From NCBI GenBank assembly GCA_028066985.1, contig JALCBB010000007.1, forward strand, positions 1 to 34,086: a DNA stretch of 34,086 nt, read 5' to 3'. A program made the position numbers and the translations under genes. The notes below the pieces were generated by a model, which had not been told where the DNA came from, did no database searches, and was given only the letters and a program-made list of their open reading frames with translations. Source of the DNA: Alphaproteobacteria bacterium. Lineage in GTDB: Bacteria > Pseudomonadota > Alphaproteobacteria > JALCBB01. This document shows, in pieces, positions 6,031 to 15,031 of this stretch. Position 1 is the stretch's first letter. Every line of letters starts with the position of its first letter.

Positions 6031-6612
6031 TCTTTGGCATTAGTGGGCGCTGAACTTAGACATTCACGATGTTGGCTCAAGCGAACTGTACCAACTGATG
6101 CCCGCAGGCGCTGCCTGCAAAAAAAATTAAATTAAAAAGAAATTAATTTATTTAATTAGACACTATTAATTGTCTATTAATGAAAAGATAATTTATTTAA
6201 TTAACCCCATTAATAGTCAAAATTAATTTTTAATTTTTTTTGCGGGCTAGCCCGCACCCATCTGCTGGCATCGCTCGCTTGAGCCGGCATCGTGAATGTC
6301 TTAGTCAAACTCCCACTAATGCCAGAGGCCGCGCTACGGAGAGTCCCGTGGGAGCAAGCCTTTCCACCAGTGAGAGCGGACTTTGCACTAGCCGTGAAAG
6401 ACGCTCCTGCTGGCGACACCAACTTATGCCTGCGGGCGCCGCCCGCTTTTTTGCAGGCAGCGCCTGCGGGCATCAGTGGGTACAGTTCGCTTGAGCCGAC
6501 ATCGTGAATGTCTTAGTCAAACTCCCACTAATGCCAGAGGCTGTGCTTCGTCTGTCTCCTAATTAAATTCCACTAATGCCAAGGGCGGTGCTTCGGTGTC
6601 TCTATAATTAAT
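6031..6612. mobile_element. AT-rich inverted-repeat element, copy A (composite)
   Basis: This fills the gap between two convergent genes. The left arm begins GGCATTAGTGGGCGCTGAAC, runs through CATTCACGATGTTGGCTCAA and ends with the hairpin GCAGGCGCTGCCTGC and an A-run. The right arm is its imperfect inverse, with a T-run, hairpin GCGGGCTAGCCCGC and ACTCCCACTAATGCC. The core is AT-rich and holds two tandem units containing AATTAAATAAATT, reading on the minus strand. A second right arm follows at about 6447-6545 after some 90 bp of unrelated DNA, so the copy is nested. The right end (CCGAAGCACC...ATTAAT on the other strand) supplies the holA stop codon. No coding capacity and no transposase. 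Confidence 0.75.
6432..6452 (+). terminator. Intrinsic terminator inside element A
   Basis: GCGGGC pairs with GCCCGC across a three-base loop, followed directly by TTTTTT (6447-6452). It would stop plus-strand transcripts leaving the DUF3576 gene before they enter holA antisense. Confidence 0.6.
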
Positions 6613-7708
6613 TTTTGCGGGGGCGGCGGCACAGCATAAGCAAAACCTGCGCCACATACGCATCCCCCACAGCCAGGCCGCCCTTCAACTCCGCCTCCGC
6701 CTCCAGCAAACGCCCCAGCACCGCGCGCCGCTCCGACGAACTCCGCGCCCGCGCCTGCCGCCGAAACTCCTTCTCACGCTTCCAGAACACCGGCGGGCGC
6801 AACCCGCGCATCGCCGCGTCAATACTCTCGCCCCCCTCCACACGCGACGCCACCTCCGCCAGCCGCAGCACATGCCGCATCACCGACCGAACCAATACCA
6901 CCGAATGCGTCTTCCGATCCCGATGCCGCGCCAGTTGCTCCGACAACACCGCGCGATCGCCGTCCGCGAAGGCATAGGCGAGATCGTCGTTGTCGGCGCC
7001 GCCGTCGTCCGTCAGCAGCGCCGACACCGCCTCCGCCCCGAGATCACCGTCGCCCTCGCCGTACAGCCTCACCTTCTCCAATGCCCGCCGCGCCAGTCCG
7101 CGCTCGCCGGGCAGATGATGCAGCAAAACCTCCCGAACCTCGCCGTCCAGACCGCTGAAATATTCGTCAATCAGAACACCTCGGCTCCGTAAATCTTCCT
7201 CATAACACGGCACCGCCGCCGAACTCGTCGCCGTCGCGAAACCGCGCACAAGCGAAGCGTTCTTCCGCAACGCCCCCCCCTCGCACACCAGAAACGACGA
7301 CGACACCCCCGCATCCCCCGCGCTCTCCTCAAGAAATTCCACCGCCGCCAGAAGCGCCGAAGCGCACTGCTGTCCGTCGCCCTCAAGCCACAAGGTGCGC
7401 CGTCCGCCGCCGAAGGGAATCGCGCGGAGGTCGTCCAGCAACTGTCCGCCGCCGCGCGCGCGCTCCGAAAAGTCGCCCGCCGACAATCGCGCCAGCACAA
7501 ACGGATCATCCACACCGCCCGTCGCCGCGTCCACAACCGCGCGGGCGCGCTCGCGCACCAGCCCCTGATTCGGTCCGTAAAACAAAATCGCCGACGGCAT
7601 CGTTGCCGCCGCCGCCGCGCCCTTCGCGCCGTCCTTTGTATCGTCCTTTAATGACGCGCGGAGGCGGCGCAGAAAGCCCTCCGTTTCACGCGGCGAGATT
7701 TCCGTCAT
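6608..7708 (-). CDS. holA: DNA polymerase III subunit delta
   Basis: 366 residues. This is the clamp-loader delta subunit, which opens the beta sliding clamp as part of the replicative polymerase complex. Support: the N-terminal AILFYGPNQGLVRERARAVV, the middle GERGLARRALEKVRLY, and the C-terminal LRPPVFWKREKEFRRQARA, all typical of HolA and in the right order and length. It is the last gene of pyrE-leuS-lptE-holA, starting 12 nt after lptE. An alanine-rich insertion (GAKGAAAAAT) lies near the N-terminus. Its last codons and TAA (CGC AAA AAT TAA) fall into the end of repeat element A, so the native C-terminus may have been trimmed or replaced by a few residues. Confidence 0.92.
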   Translation of the reverse strand: MTEISPRETEGFLRRLRASLKDDTKDGAKGAAAAATMPSAILFYGPNQGLVRERARAVVDAATGGVDDPFVLARLSAGDFSERARGGGQLLDDLRAIPFGGGRRTLWLEGDGQQCASALLAAVEFLEESAGDAGVSSSFLVCEGGALRKNASLVRGFATATSSAAVPCYEEDLRSRGVLIDEYFSGLDGEVREVLLHHLPGERGLARRALEKVRLYGEGDGDLGAEAVSALLTDDGGADNDDLAYAFADGDRAVLSEQLARHRDRKTHSVVLVRSVMRHVLRLAEVASRVEGGESIDAAMRGLRPPVFWKREKEFRRQARARSSSERRAVLGRLLEAEAELKGGLAVGDAYVAQVLLMLCRRPRKN

Positions 7709-7720
7709 TCCGCCGTCCCC

Positions 7721-8266
7721 TCAGGAACGCGCCGCCAGAACCAGCGCGAGGTCCTGCACCAGTTCCTCGGCGAGACGCTCAAGCGCGGCGTCGCGCGCCG
7801 CCGTCGCCGCGATCTCGGTCGCGAACGCCGAGGTCACGACATCATACGCCACCGACGACGACACCCGTCCCGACCATGCCCGCGCCTCGTCGCTCAGCGA
7901 GACGAAACGCCACTCCGCGTGCAGCCGCAGGCGCAGCCGCGAAGCCGTCTCGTCAAGGCGGATGGAAAAATCGCGGCTCTCTTCGCTCAGCACGACTTCA
8001 AGCCGCCAGCGCGCGGCTGTCGGACGTCCGTTGGCGTGCAGCAGGGTGCGGAGGCGATGGCTCAGGATGACGCCGTCGCGGTCGTAGATGTCGCCGATTT
8101 CGGTCGCGGAGAAGACATCCGCCATCGGCTGCGCGATGCCGGCGGCGTCCTCGCCGTCGCCGTAGAGCGGACGCGCCGCGCAGCCGCCCGCGAGCAGAAG
8201 CGCCAGCGACACCGCCGCGACACCGCGGACGCGGACAAAAAACACGCGCCGCCTACGAAACGACAT
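7721..8266 (-). CDS. lptE: LPS-assembly lipoprotein LptE
   Basis: 181 residues from the ATG at 8266 (the GTG at 8275 is an alternative). LptE plugs the LptD barrel and helps insert lipopolysaccharide in the outer membrane. The basic N-terminus, hydrophobic stretch and lipobox LAGGC (Cys28) mark a lipoprotein. The mature start CAARPLYG, the [14 protein letters not shown] region and the helical C-terminus [20 protein letters not shown] fit alphaproteobacterial LptE. The gene overlaps the end of leuS by 14 nt, which suggests coupled translation, and its position between leuS and holA is the conserved one. Confidence 0.88.
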   Translation of the reverse strand: MSFRRRRVFFVRVRGVAAVSLALLLAGGCAARPLYGDGEDAAGIAQPMADVFSATEIGDIYDRDGVILSHRLRTLLHANGRPTAARWRLEVVLSEESRDFSIRLDETASRLRLRLHAEWRFVSLSDEARAWSGRVSSSVAYDVVTSAFATEIAATAARDAALERLAEELVQDLALVLAARS

Positions 8267-11066
8267 TGACCACACGATTCGGCACGATGATGACGCGGCG
8301 CGGTTCGCGTCCGTTGAGGGCGCGTGTCACGCCGGGCAGGGCGAGCGCCTGTTTTTCCAGGTCGTGTTTGTCGGGCGCGGCGGAGAAGGCGAGGGTGCCG
8401 CGCAGTTTGCCGTCCACCTGCACGGCGATGCGGATTTCGCGCCGCGCCGCGAGTTCGCGCGACGCCGACGGCCACGGCGTCGCCGCGAGGAGTTCTTTTT
8501 CGCCGAGTTTTTCCCAGAGGGTTTCGCCGAGGTGCGGCATCATGAGTCCGGCCATCGGCACGAGGAGACGCGCGGCGGTTTTGCGCGCGCGTCTGTCGCC
8601 GGCGTTTTGCGGCGCGCACTCGCTGATGGCGTTGGCGAGTTCGTAGATTCGCGCGACGGCGCGGTTCATGTGCATGCGCTCAAGGTCATTTTCAAAGTCA
8701 ATGAGCAGACGATGCGCCTGCCTTGCGAGCGGATGCGCCGTCTCGCCGTCATTGCCCCCGTCACCGTCATTTTTATTGACAACAACACCGCCGCCTTCAT
8801 TGTCACTGTCACTGTCACCGTCACCGGCATTGACGACAACGGCGACACCGTTATTGTCTCCGCCACCCTTATTGACGACAGCGGCGGCGCCTTCATTGTC
8901 TCCGCCACCGTCATTGTCCCCGTCACCGGCATTTTTATTGACGACAACGGCGGCGCCTTCATGGTTCCCGCCACCGTCCCCGTCGCCCGTCTCTTCGCGG
9001 GAGATGTCGTCTATCAGCCGCCACAGCCGCTGCGTGAAACGCCATGCGCCCTGCACGCCGGCGGTTGTCCACTGCAGGTCTCTGTCGGGCGGCGAGTCCG
9101 AGAGGATGAACCAGCGCGCCGTGTCCGCGCCGTACTCGTTGATGATGTCCTCGGGATCAATCGTGTTGCGCCTGGACTTGCTCATGCTCTCAACGCGTCC
9201 GATCTCCACCGCCGCGCCGTCGCTTTTGCGCCGCGCCGCGCCCGCGCCGTCGCGCTCCACCTCGGACGGATACAGCCAGTTGCCCTCGCCGTCGCGGTAG
9301 GTCTCGTGAATCACCATTCCCTGGGTGAACAGATTCAGAAACGGCTCGCGGGGTTTCGTGCCGCAGCATTTCGCCAGCGCGCGCACGAAAAAGCGCGAGT
9401 ACAGAAGGTGCAGAATCGCGTGTTCAACGCCGCCGATGTAGTAGTCCACGGGAAGCCACAGATCGACGCTCTCCGAGGTGAACGGCGCCGACTCAAGCCG
9501 CGGCTCCAGATAGCGGATGTAATACCACGACGAGTCCACGAAGGTGTCCATCGTGGAAGTCTCGCGCCGCGCCTCGCCGCCGCAGCGCGGACACGCGGCG
9601 CGCGACCAGTCCGAATGACGCTCAAGCGGATTGCCCGGCTCGGAAAAATCAACATCATCGGGCAGGGTCACGGGAAGGTCGCTCTCCGCGAGCGGCACCG
9701 CGCCGCACTCGCCGCAATGCACGACCGGAATCGGACAGCCCCAGTAACGCTGCCGCGAAATTCCCCAGTCGCGGAGGCGATAGCGTCTCTCCTTTTTCGC
9801 CAGGCCGAGCGATTCAAGTTCGCTGATGGCGCGCGGAATGGCGGCGGCGGTGTCCAGCCCGTTGAGAAAATCGCTCTGATACATGGTGCCGGGCCCCGTG
9901 TATGCGGTCTCGCCGACCGCGAAGGTCTCGGCCGACTCGCCCGGCGGCAGCACCACCGGACGCGCGGCGAGTCCGTGGGCGCGGGCGAAGTCCAGGTCGC
10001 GCTGGTCGTGCGCCGGCACGCCGAAGACGGCGCCTGTGCCGTATTCCATCAGCACATAGTTGGCGACGAAGAGCGGCAGCGTCTCCTTGAGCAGCGGATG
10101 CGACAGCGCGAGGCCGGTGTCGTATCCGCGCGGCGCGCGCGCGTGGAGGTGGCGCTCGCTCTGGTCGGCGTTCAGACATTCTTTGCAGAACGCGGCGAGT
10201 TTCGGATCGTGTTCGGCGAGGTGTTCGGCGACAGGATGCTGCGGCGACAGCGCGCAGAACGAGGCGCCGAAGAGCGTGTCGGGACGCGTCGTGAAGACTT
10301 CAAGGGATTCGCGTCCGGCGCGTTCCGCGTCTTTAAAATGAAACAGCAGACGGGCGCCGTCGCTTTCGCCGATCCAGTTGCGCTGCATGGTCCGCACTTT
10401 TTCGGGCCAGCCGTCCAGGTCGTCCAGGGCGGAGAGGAGTTCGGGCGCGAAGTCCGAGATACGCAGCACCCACTGCCGCAGTTTGCGCCGTTCAATCACG
10501 GCGCCCGAGCGCCAGCCGCGTCCGTCTATGACCTGCTCGTTGGCGAGGACGGTGTTGTCGACGGGATCCCAGTTCACCCATGCCTCGCGTTCTTCGGCGA
10601 GGCCGGCGGCGAGAAATTTCAGAAAGAGGCGCTGCTGCTGGTGGTAGTACCCCGGATGACAGGTCGCGACTTCAAGATTCCAGTCAATGGAGAGTCCCAT
10701 GCGCTGAAGTTGGCGGCGCATCGTGCGAATGTTGTCGTAGGTCCATTTCGCGGGATGAGTTTCGCGTTCAAAGGCGGCGTTTTCGGCGGGCAGACCGAAG
10801 GCGTCCCATCCCATCGGATGCACGACCGCGAAGCCGCGCGCGCGCTTGTATCGCGCGAGAACATCGCCGAGCGTGTAGTTGCGGACATGTCCCATGTGAA
10901 TGTGTCCCGACGGGTAGGGCAGCATCTCAAGGACATAATACGCGCGCTCCGCGTCCGGGCGCGGCGGACACCGGAACAGCGCCGCGTCCTGCCAGCGTTT
11001 CTGCCAGCGCGGTTCGGCGTCCGCGGGATTCCAGGCGGCGTCGGCATCGGCGTTTGTTTTTGTCAT
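8253..11066 (-). CDS. leuS: Leucyl-tRNA synthetase with a repeat-derived insertion
   Basis: 937 residues, about 75-85 longer than usual. It charges tRNA-Leu. Visible: HIGH motif [10 protein letters not shown] (51-60); editing-domain region with [10 protein letters not shown] and [18 protein letters not shown]; CxxC pairs in the zinc-finger region (HCGECG, CPRCGG); [14 protein letters not shown]; and ESMSKSRRN (KMSKS, about 627-633). The extra length lies at about residues 692-777, between the catalytic core and the anticodon-binding domain, and is pure low-complexity sequence ([15 protein letters not shown] and similar) encoded by GGCGCC palindromes. Both flanking domains read normally, so the enzyme is probably active. 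The ATG overlaps the pyrE stop codon (ATGA). Confidence 0.96.
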   Translation of the reverse strand: MTKTNADADAAWNPADAEPRWQKRWQDAALFRCPPRPDAERAYYVLEMLPYPSGHIHMGHVRNYTLGDVLARYKRARGFAVVHPMGWDAFGLPAENAAFERETHPAKWTYDNIRTMRRQLQRMGLSIDWNLEVATCHPGYYHQQQRLFLKFLAAGLAEEREAWVNWDPVDNTVLANEQVIDGRGWRSGAVIERRKLRQWVLRISDFAPELLSALDDLDGWPEKVRTMQRNWIGESDGARLLFHFKDAERAGRESLEVFTTRPDTLFGASFCALSPQHPVAEHLAEHDPKLAAFCKECLNADQSERHLHARAPRGYDTGLALSHPLLKETLPLFVANYVLMEYGTGAVFGVPAHDQRDLDFARAHGLAARPVVLPPGESAETFAVGETAYTGPGTMYQSDFLNGLDTAAAIPRAISELESLGLAKKERRYRLRDWGISRQRYWGCPIPVVHCGECGAVPLAESDLPVTLPDDVDFSEPGNPLERHSDWSRAACPRCGGEARRETSTMDTFVDSSWYYIRYLEPRLESAPFTSESVDLWLPVDYYIGGVEHAILHLLYSRFFVRALAKCCGTKPREPFLNLFTQGMVIHETYRDGEGNWLYPSEVERDGAGAARRKSDGAAVEIGRVESMSKSRRNTIDPEDIINEYGADTARWFILSDSPPDRDLQWTTAGVQGAWRFTQRLWRLIDDISREETGDGDGGGNHEGAAVVVNKNAGDGDNDGGGDNEGAAAVVNKGGGDNNGVAVVVNAGDGDSDSDNEGGGVVVNKNDGDGGNDGETAHPLARQAHRLLIDFENDLERMHMNRAVARIYELANAISECAPQNAGDRRARKTAARLLVPMAGLMMPHLGETLWEKLGEKELLAATPWPSASRELAARREIRIAVQVDGKLRGTLAFSAAPDKHDLEKQALALPGVTRALNGREPRRVIIVPNRVVNVVS
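8736..8993. repeat. In-frame GGCGCC-palindrome array in leuS
   Basis: About 258 nt (86 codons) of near-palindromes with GAC-AA ends and TTGTC inverse ends around a GGCGCC or degenerate centre, separated by TCACCGTC-like triplets. Read in the Asp/Asn/Gly frame. At least four units. Confidence 0.8.
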
Positions 11067-11698
11067 TCCGCGCTCCAGCCGTCGGGGTTGGCGAGAAATT
11101 CGCGGGCGGTGTTAACGGCGCCGTCGTCCAGGTCGCAGACGGCGAAGATATCTTCCCAGCAGGCGAGCGCGTGGATATTGACTCCCTCCGCGCGCAGTTC
11201 CGCCTCGCCCTTCGGAAAACTCCCGTAGCGAAAGAAGACGAAAAGGTCTTCGCAGCGCATCTCTTCTTCGCGGAGCGCGTCAATGAAGAGTTTTTTGCTG
11301 CCGCCGTCGGTCATCATGTCCTCAACGAGGAGGGTCTTCGCGCCCGCGCGGATCTGTCCTTCAATGCGGCGTCCTTTGCCGAATTCCTTCGCGCGCTTGC
11401 GGACATAGACCATCGGCAGATTAAAACGCTCGGCGAGCATCGCGGCGAAGGGGATTCCCGCGCTTTCGCCGCCCGCGATCATGTCAAAGGAGACTTCGGC
11501 GAGCAGTGTTTCGGCGAGGTCAAGCAGGATCCGCCGCGACTCCGGAAACGAGATGATGCGGCGGCAGTCCACATAGACGGGCGAGAGCCGTCCCGAGGTG
11601 AGGCGGAAGGGCGTCTCGGCGTTCACCTGCACGGCGCCGATTCTGCAGAGTTCGGCGGCGGCGGCGCGCGCGGACGGCGCGGGCGGCGGCGGGGTCAT
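11063..11698 (-). CDS. pyrE: Orotate phosphoribosyltransferase
   Basis: 211 residues from the ATG at 11698; the longer track start runs into the divergent thiM gene and is rejected. It joins orotate to PRPP to give OMP in pyrimidine synthesis. Motifs: [48 protein letters not shown] (the mobile-loop region) and the PRPP-binding [13 protein letters not shown]. First gene of the minus-strand operon pyrE-leuS-lptE-holA; its TGA overlaps the leuS ATG. The AT-rich gap upstream (TTTATAGGGTAAAAAAAG on this strand) probably holds its promoter. Confidence 0.93.
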   Translation of the reverse strand: MTPPPPAPSARAAAAELCRIGAVQVNAETPFRLTSGRLSPVYVDCRRIISFPESRRILLDLAETLLAEVSFDMIAGGESAGIPFAAMLAERFNLPMVYVRKRAKEFGKGRRIEGQIRAGAKTLLVEDMMTDGGSKKLFIDALREEEMRCEDLFVFFRYGSFPKGEAELRAEGVNIHALACWEDIFAVCDLDDGAVNTAREFLANPDGWSAE

Positions 11699-11782
11699 AT
11701 CTTTTTTTACCCTATAAACGGCTTTGGTGCTATATTTGGATTTTGCCTTGTTTCTGCTGATTTTGCTCCTGTGCCTTCGGAT
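11699..11782. promoter_or_regulatory. Divergent promoter region pyrE/thiM
   Basis: An 84-bp AT-rich gap. On the plus strand TATATT at 11731-11736 is a fair -10 for thiM; on the minus strand TTTATAGG near 11715 may serve pyrE. The thiM leader is too short for a TPP riboswitch and none of its motifs is seen. Confidence 0.4.
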
Positions 11783-12868
11783 ATGCAGACCCTGCCGCGC
11801 CGTCTCGCCGCGCTTCTGGACGGCCTTCGCGCCGAGCCGCCCCTGGTGCATAACATTACGAACTGGGTGGCGATGGATTTGTCGGCGAATTTGCTCCTGG
11901 CGGCGGGAGCGTCGCCGGCGATGGTTCATGCGGAGAGCGAAGTTGAAGAATTTGTGACGCTGGCTGGCGCGCTTGTGGTGAACATCGGCACATTTGACGA
12001 GCATTGGACGCGTCCGGCGCTGGCGGCGGCGGAGGCTGCGCGGTCGCGGGGGGTGCCGTGGGTTTTGGATCCAGTTGCTGTCGGGGTGACGGGTTTTCGC
12101 ACGCGGAACGCCTGCGATCTTGCGCTGCTGGGTCCTGACTGTATTCGCGCCAATGCTTCCGAGGTTCTTGCGCTCGCGGCGGCATTGGAGACAAAAACAG
12201 GGACGACAAAAACGGCGCCTTCATTGTCGTCCTCGTCCCCGTCATCGACAGAAACGGAGACAATAACGGCGGCGCCTTCATTGTCGTCCTCATCTCTGTC
12301 ATCGTCACCGTTATCGACAGAAACGGAGACAAAAACGGCGCCTTCATTGTCGTCCCCTCCCCCGTCACCGTCACCGTCGTTGACGACGACAGAGACAATA
12401 ACGGCGGCGCCATCATCGTCTCCGTCAATAGAAACGGCGCGCGGCGTTGACTCCGTCGCCGGCACAAACTCCGCGACACACGCCGCCCGCAAACTCGCCC
12501 GACACACAAACTCCGTCGTCCTCCTCACCGGCGCCGACGACTTCGCCGCCGACAAACACACCCTCATCCGCATCCGCGGCGGCGACCCGCTCCTCGCCCG
12601 CGTCACCGCCACAGGATGCGCCCTCTCCGCCGCAACCGCCGCACTCCTCGCCGCCGCGAAACACACCGACACCCCGCAACTCACCGCCGTCACCGCCGCC
12701 TCGCTGCTCTTCGCCGCCGCCGCAGAACACGCCGCCCGCAACGCGAACGGACCAGGCTCGTTCCGCACCGCCTTCATTGACGCAATCGCCGACATCGCCT
12801 CCGACACAACAGAACAAAACCCCGTCATCACCATGAGCAAAACCCGCGTTGAAGTCGTCAACAAATGA
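11783..12868 (+). CDS. thiM: Hydroxyethylthiazole kinase with a repeat-derived insertion
   Basis: 361 residues against about 265-275 usual. It phosphorylates the thiazole precursor of thiamine (salvage). The start at 11783 (MQTLPRR) was chosen because the family begins there; the track ORF extends far upstream through pyrE antisense. Motifs: PLVHNITNWVAMDLSANLLL, GASPAM, VLDPVAVGVTGFR, IRANASEVLALA, then after the insertion RGVDSV and the anion-hole region ARVTATGCALSAATAAL. The insertion (about residues 136-221) is Thr/Ser/Pro-rich, from GGCGCC palindromes read in the second open frame, and splits the ASEVLALA and RGVDS elements that normally lie close together. Its stop overlaps the thiE ATG (ATGA). 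Confidence 0.92.
   Translation: MQTLPRRLAALLDGLRAEPPLVHNITNWVAMDLSANLLLAAGASPAMVHAESEVEEFVTLAGALVVNIGTFDEHWTRPALAAAEAARSRGVPWVLDPVAVGVTGFRTRNACDLALLGPDCIRANASEVLALAAALETKTGTTKTAPSLSSSSPSSTETETITAAPSLSSSSLSSSPLSTETETKTAPSLSSPPPSPSPSLTTTETITAAPSSSPSIETARGVDSVAGTNSATHAARKLARHTNSVVLLTGADDFAADKHTLIRIRGGDPLLARVTATGCALSAATAALLAAAKHTDTPQLTAVTAASLLFAAAAEHAARNANGPGSFRTAFIDAIADIASDTTEQNPVITMSKTRVEVVNK
12188..12441. repeat. In-frame GGCGCC-palindrome array in thiM
   Basis: Four clear palindromic units, for example GACAATAAC then GGCGGCGCC then TTCATTGTC at 12259-12285, spaced by TCGTCCTCGTC-like triplets and GACAGAAACGGA. Read as TKTAPSLSS and TITAAPSLSS. Confidence 0.85.
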
Positions 12869-13545
12869 AAATCCGCGCGCGCCCGCAACTGCACCTGCTC
12901 GTCAGTCCGCACGAAGTCAACGCCGACACCGACTGGCTCGCCGCCGTCGCCGGCGCAATTGACGGCGGCGTGAATGTCGTCCAGTTGCGAAACAAACACG
13001 ACGACCACAGCGCAATCATCGCCCAGGGACGACAACTCCGAACCCTGCTCCGCGAACACGGCGTGCCGCTCGTCGTCAACGACTCGCCCGAACTCGCCGA
13101 AACCATCGCAGCCGACGGCGTTCACCTCGGACAGACAGACCAGTCGCCGCTTCAGGCAAGACAGCGCCTCGGCGAACACGCGATCATCGGATACTCCGTT
13201 GAAAACGCGGAGCAACTCCAAACCCGCCGCCGCCAGTGCGCCGCCAGCGACTATCTCGGCGTCGGACCCGTCTTCGCCACGCCCAGCAAGCCCGACGCCG
13301 CGCCGCCCGTCGGACTCGCCGTCCTCGCGCAGATTGTCGCCGCGGCGCGGGAAGATTCCCTGCCTGTTGTCGCGGTCGGCGGCGTTTCGTCCGCGAATGT
13401 CGCCGATGTCTGGCGCGCCGGAGTCGCGGGGGTCGCGGTGATTTCCGCGATCGCGCGCAGTCCGACGCCGCGCGACGCCGCCCGCGCGCTCCTCGCGCCG
13501 TTTTTCGCTTCCGAAATTTCCGAGAAGGAGTCCGAACATGACTGA
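12865..13545 (+). CDS. thiE: Thiamine-phosphate synthase
   Basis: 226 residues. It couples the thiazole phosphate made by ThiM with HMP-PP to give thiamine phosphate. Motifs in order: VNVVQLRNKHDD, VVNDSPELAETIAADGVHLG, IIGYSVENAEQ, DYLGVGPVFATPSKPDA and VVAVGGVSSANVADVWRAGV with VISAIAR (phosphate-binding loops). The ATG overlaps the thiM stop and the gene's end overlaps dapF by 8 nt, so thiM-thiE-dapF is a tight operon. The pairing with thiM fits a salvage route; thiC, thiG and thiD are not in the window. Length is normal and no repeat insertion is present. Confidence 0.93.
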   Translation: MKIRARPQLHLLVSPHEVNADTDWLAAVAGAIDGGVNVVQLRNKHDDHSAIIAQGRQLRTLLREHGVPLVVNDSPELAETIAADGVHLGQTDQSPLQARQRLGEHAIIGYSVENAEQLQTRRRQCAASDYLGVGPVFATPSKPDAAPPVGLAVLAQIVAAAREDSLPVVAVGGVSSANVADVWRAGVAGVAVISAIARSPTPRDAARALLAPFFASEISEKESEHD

Positions 13546-14491
13546 CACGACTGACGCGAACGAGCCGCCTGTCCTGCGCGAATTTCGCCGCGCGCACGGC
13601 ATCGGCAACGATTTCATCATTTTTGACGCGCGTTACGAGCCGCTGGAGATTTCGGCGGAGCATGTCCGGCGTCTGGCGCGGCGCGACGGCGGGTTCGGCT
13701 GTGATCAGGTGCTTGTGATGCGCGCTCCGACGAGCGGCGGCGCGGCGCGGATGGAGGTTTATAACGCCGACGGGTCGCAGTCGTCCGCGTGCGGCAACGG
13801 CGCGCGCTGTCTGGGGTGGCTGCTGTTGCAGGAGCGCGGCGGCGGTTTGTCGCCGGTGAATCTGGAGGCGGGCGATGACATGCTTGAGTGTCGTCTGGTG
13901 CCGCCGCTTGCGGACGGCGGTTCGTATGGCGACAGCGCGACGGGGTGGGTTGAGGTTGTTTTGCCGGCGCCGCGTTTTGCGGCGCATGAGATACCGCTGA
14001 CGGAGACTCTTGATACGCGCGAGGTCGCGCCGGAATTGCTTGCGGAGGTTCTTGGCGTTGCGAGTCTGCCGGGCGTGAGTTCTTTTGTGAATCTGGGCAA
14101 TCCGCATTTTGTGATTGAGGTGATGGACGCGGGGGTATTTGCGGATTTTGATCTTGGCGGACTTGCGCGGGTTTGCGGGGCGAGTTCGTTGTTTCGGGAG
14201 GGGGTTAATTTGCAGATGGTTTTCTGCGAGGGGGTTTCTGGCGGACGGGAGGTTTTGCGGCATCGGGTGTGGGAGCGTGGCGCGGGGGAGACTTTGTCGT
14301 CGGGGACGGGAGCGGCGGCGGCGGCGGTGGTGTTGATTCGGCGCGGGAGGATTTCGGGCGAGGCGCGTGTGGTTGAGCCTGGCGGGGGGGTGTTGCTGGT
14401 TTCGTGGACGGGCGAGGAGGGTGTCGGGGTGCGTCAGCGCGGCCCTGTGACTTTTACGCTTGACAGCGAGATGGACTGGCCCCCCGTTTAA
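13538..14491 (+). CDS. dapF: Diaminopimelate epimerase with Ser in place of the second catalytic Cys
   Basis: 317 residues, ATG with AAGGAG seven bases upstream. DapF converts LL-DAP to meso-DAP for lysine and peptidoglycan. The first catalytic cysteine is present in NADGSQSSACGNGARC (Cys85). The second normally sits in GETLxCGTG; here the sequence is RGAGETLSSGTGAAAAAV, codons TTG TCG TCG, so Ser255 replaces it. The rest of the fold (GFGCDQVLV, NLGNPHFVIEV, VWERGAG) is intact. The enzyme may be impaired, use serine, or belong to a variant subgroup. The TAA stop lies in the end of repeat element B. In alphaproteobacteria dapF usually precedes mtaB-ftsY, and here only the nuclease gene and the element intervene. 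Confidence 0.92.
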   Translation: MTDTTDANEPPVLREFRRAHGIGNDFIIFDARYEPLEISAEHVRRLARRDGGFGCDQVLVMRAPTSGGAARMEVYNADGSQSSACGNGARCLGWLLLQERGGGLSPVNLEAGDDMLECRLVPPLADGGSYGDSATGWVEVVLPAPRFAAHEIPLTETLDTREVAPELLAEVLGVASLPGVSSFVNLGNPHFVIEVMDAGVFADFDLGGLARVCGASSLFREGVNLQMVFCEGVSGGREVLRHRVWERGAGETLSSGTGAAAAAVVLIRRGRISGEARVVEPGGGVLLVSWTGEEGVGVRQRGPVTFTLDSEMDWPPV

Positions 14492-14858
14492 ATTAAGAGA
14501 CAAACGAAGCACGACCTCTGGCATTAGCGGGTTTAATCAGGAGACAGACGAAGAACAGCCTTTGGCATTAGTGGGAGTTAATTTTAGACTCTTAAAGCAG
14601 CCGCTCAAGCGAGCGATGCCAACTAATGCCCGCAGGCGCTGCCTGCAAAAAAATTAAATTAAAGATTAATTGGACTATTTAAGGGGTCAAATTAAATAAA
14701 TTCTTCTCTTATTAACATAGACATTTAATGGGGTCATTAAATAAATTGTTTTCTTATTATTTTTTAATTTTTTGCGGGCTAGCCCGCACCCATCAGTTGG
14801 CGCGGTTCGCTTGAGCGGCTATCGTAAATGTCTTAGTCAAAGTCTCACTAATGCCAGA
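14486..14858. mobile_element. AT-rich inverted-repeat element, copy B
   Basis: It begins at the dapF stop with AATTAAGAGACAAACGAAGC and has two outer units, each ending GGCATTAG(C/T)GGG. The left arm ends in hairpin GCAGGCGCTGCCTGC plus an A-run. The core has two tandem units (AAGGGGTCAAATTAAATAAA and ATGGGGTCATTAAATAAA). The right arm has a T-run, GCGGGCTAGCCCGC, and inverse sequence ending CTCACTAATGCC. Non-coding. Confidence 0.75.
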
Positions 14859-15031
14859 TATTGGTTCGCCGTAGTTTTTTACTATATTTTGTGGTCTCAT
14901 GAAAAAAATATACAAAAAAGCATTTTTCAATCACAGGTTGTTGACATTGACACTAATTTCCGCTAAAGATTGACACAATAAGGAAGGCAGGGAGAAAGCC
15001 GCGGCTCGTAAAGAGCCGGAAAGGTCAGAAA
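14859..15031 (+). promoter_or_regulatory. Upstream region of the HNH nuclease gene
   Basis: AT-rich DNA with TTGACA at 14941-14946 and TAAAGA 17 bases later (a good -35 with a weak -10), and two more TTGACA strings close by. A small hairpin CGGCTC-GTAAA-GAGCCG (15002-15018) precedes the GTG start and GAAAGG ribosome-site-like bases. Confidence 0.4.

Noticed and set aside
6240-6257. GCGGGCTAGCCCGC as a classic Rho-independent terminator
   Set aside because: In both orientations of the arm the T-run lies before, or an A-run after, the hairpin. Only the separate hairpin at 6432-6452 has the right order.
8364-11228. 954-residue plus-strand ORF opposite leuS
   Set aside because: A GC-rich shadow frame of leuS; the minus-strand product has all LeuRS motifs and this one has none.
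11699-11782. TPP riboswitch upstream of thiM
   Set aside because: The leader after the likely start site is under 50 nt and has none of the conserved TPP motif strings.
12188-12441. CRISPR-like array in thiM
   Set aside because: The units are palindromic, coding and irregularly spaced with related spacers; they fit an in-frame repeat array instead.
13538-14491. dapF as a pseudogene
   Set aside because: The frame is open, length is normal and all other conserved motifs are kept; only the second Cys is changed.
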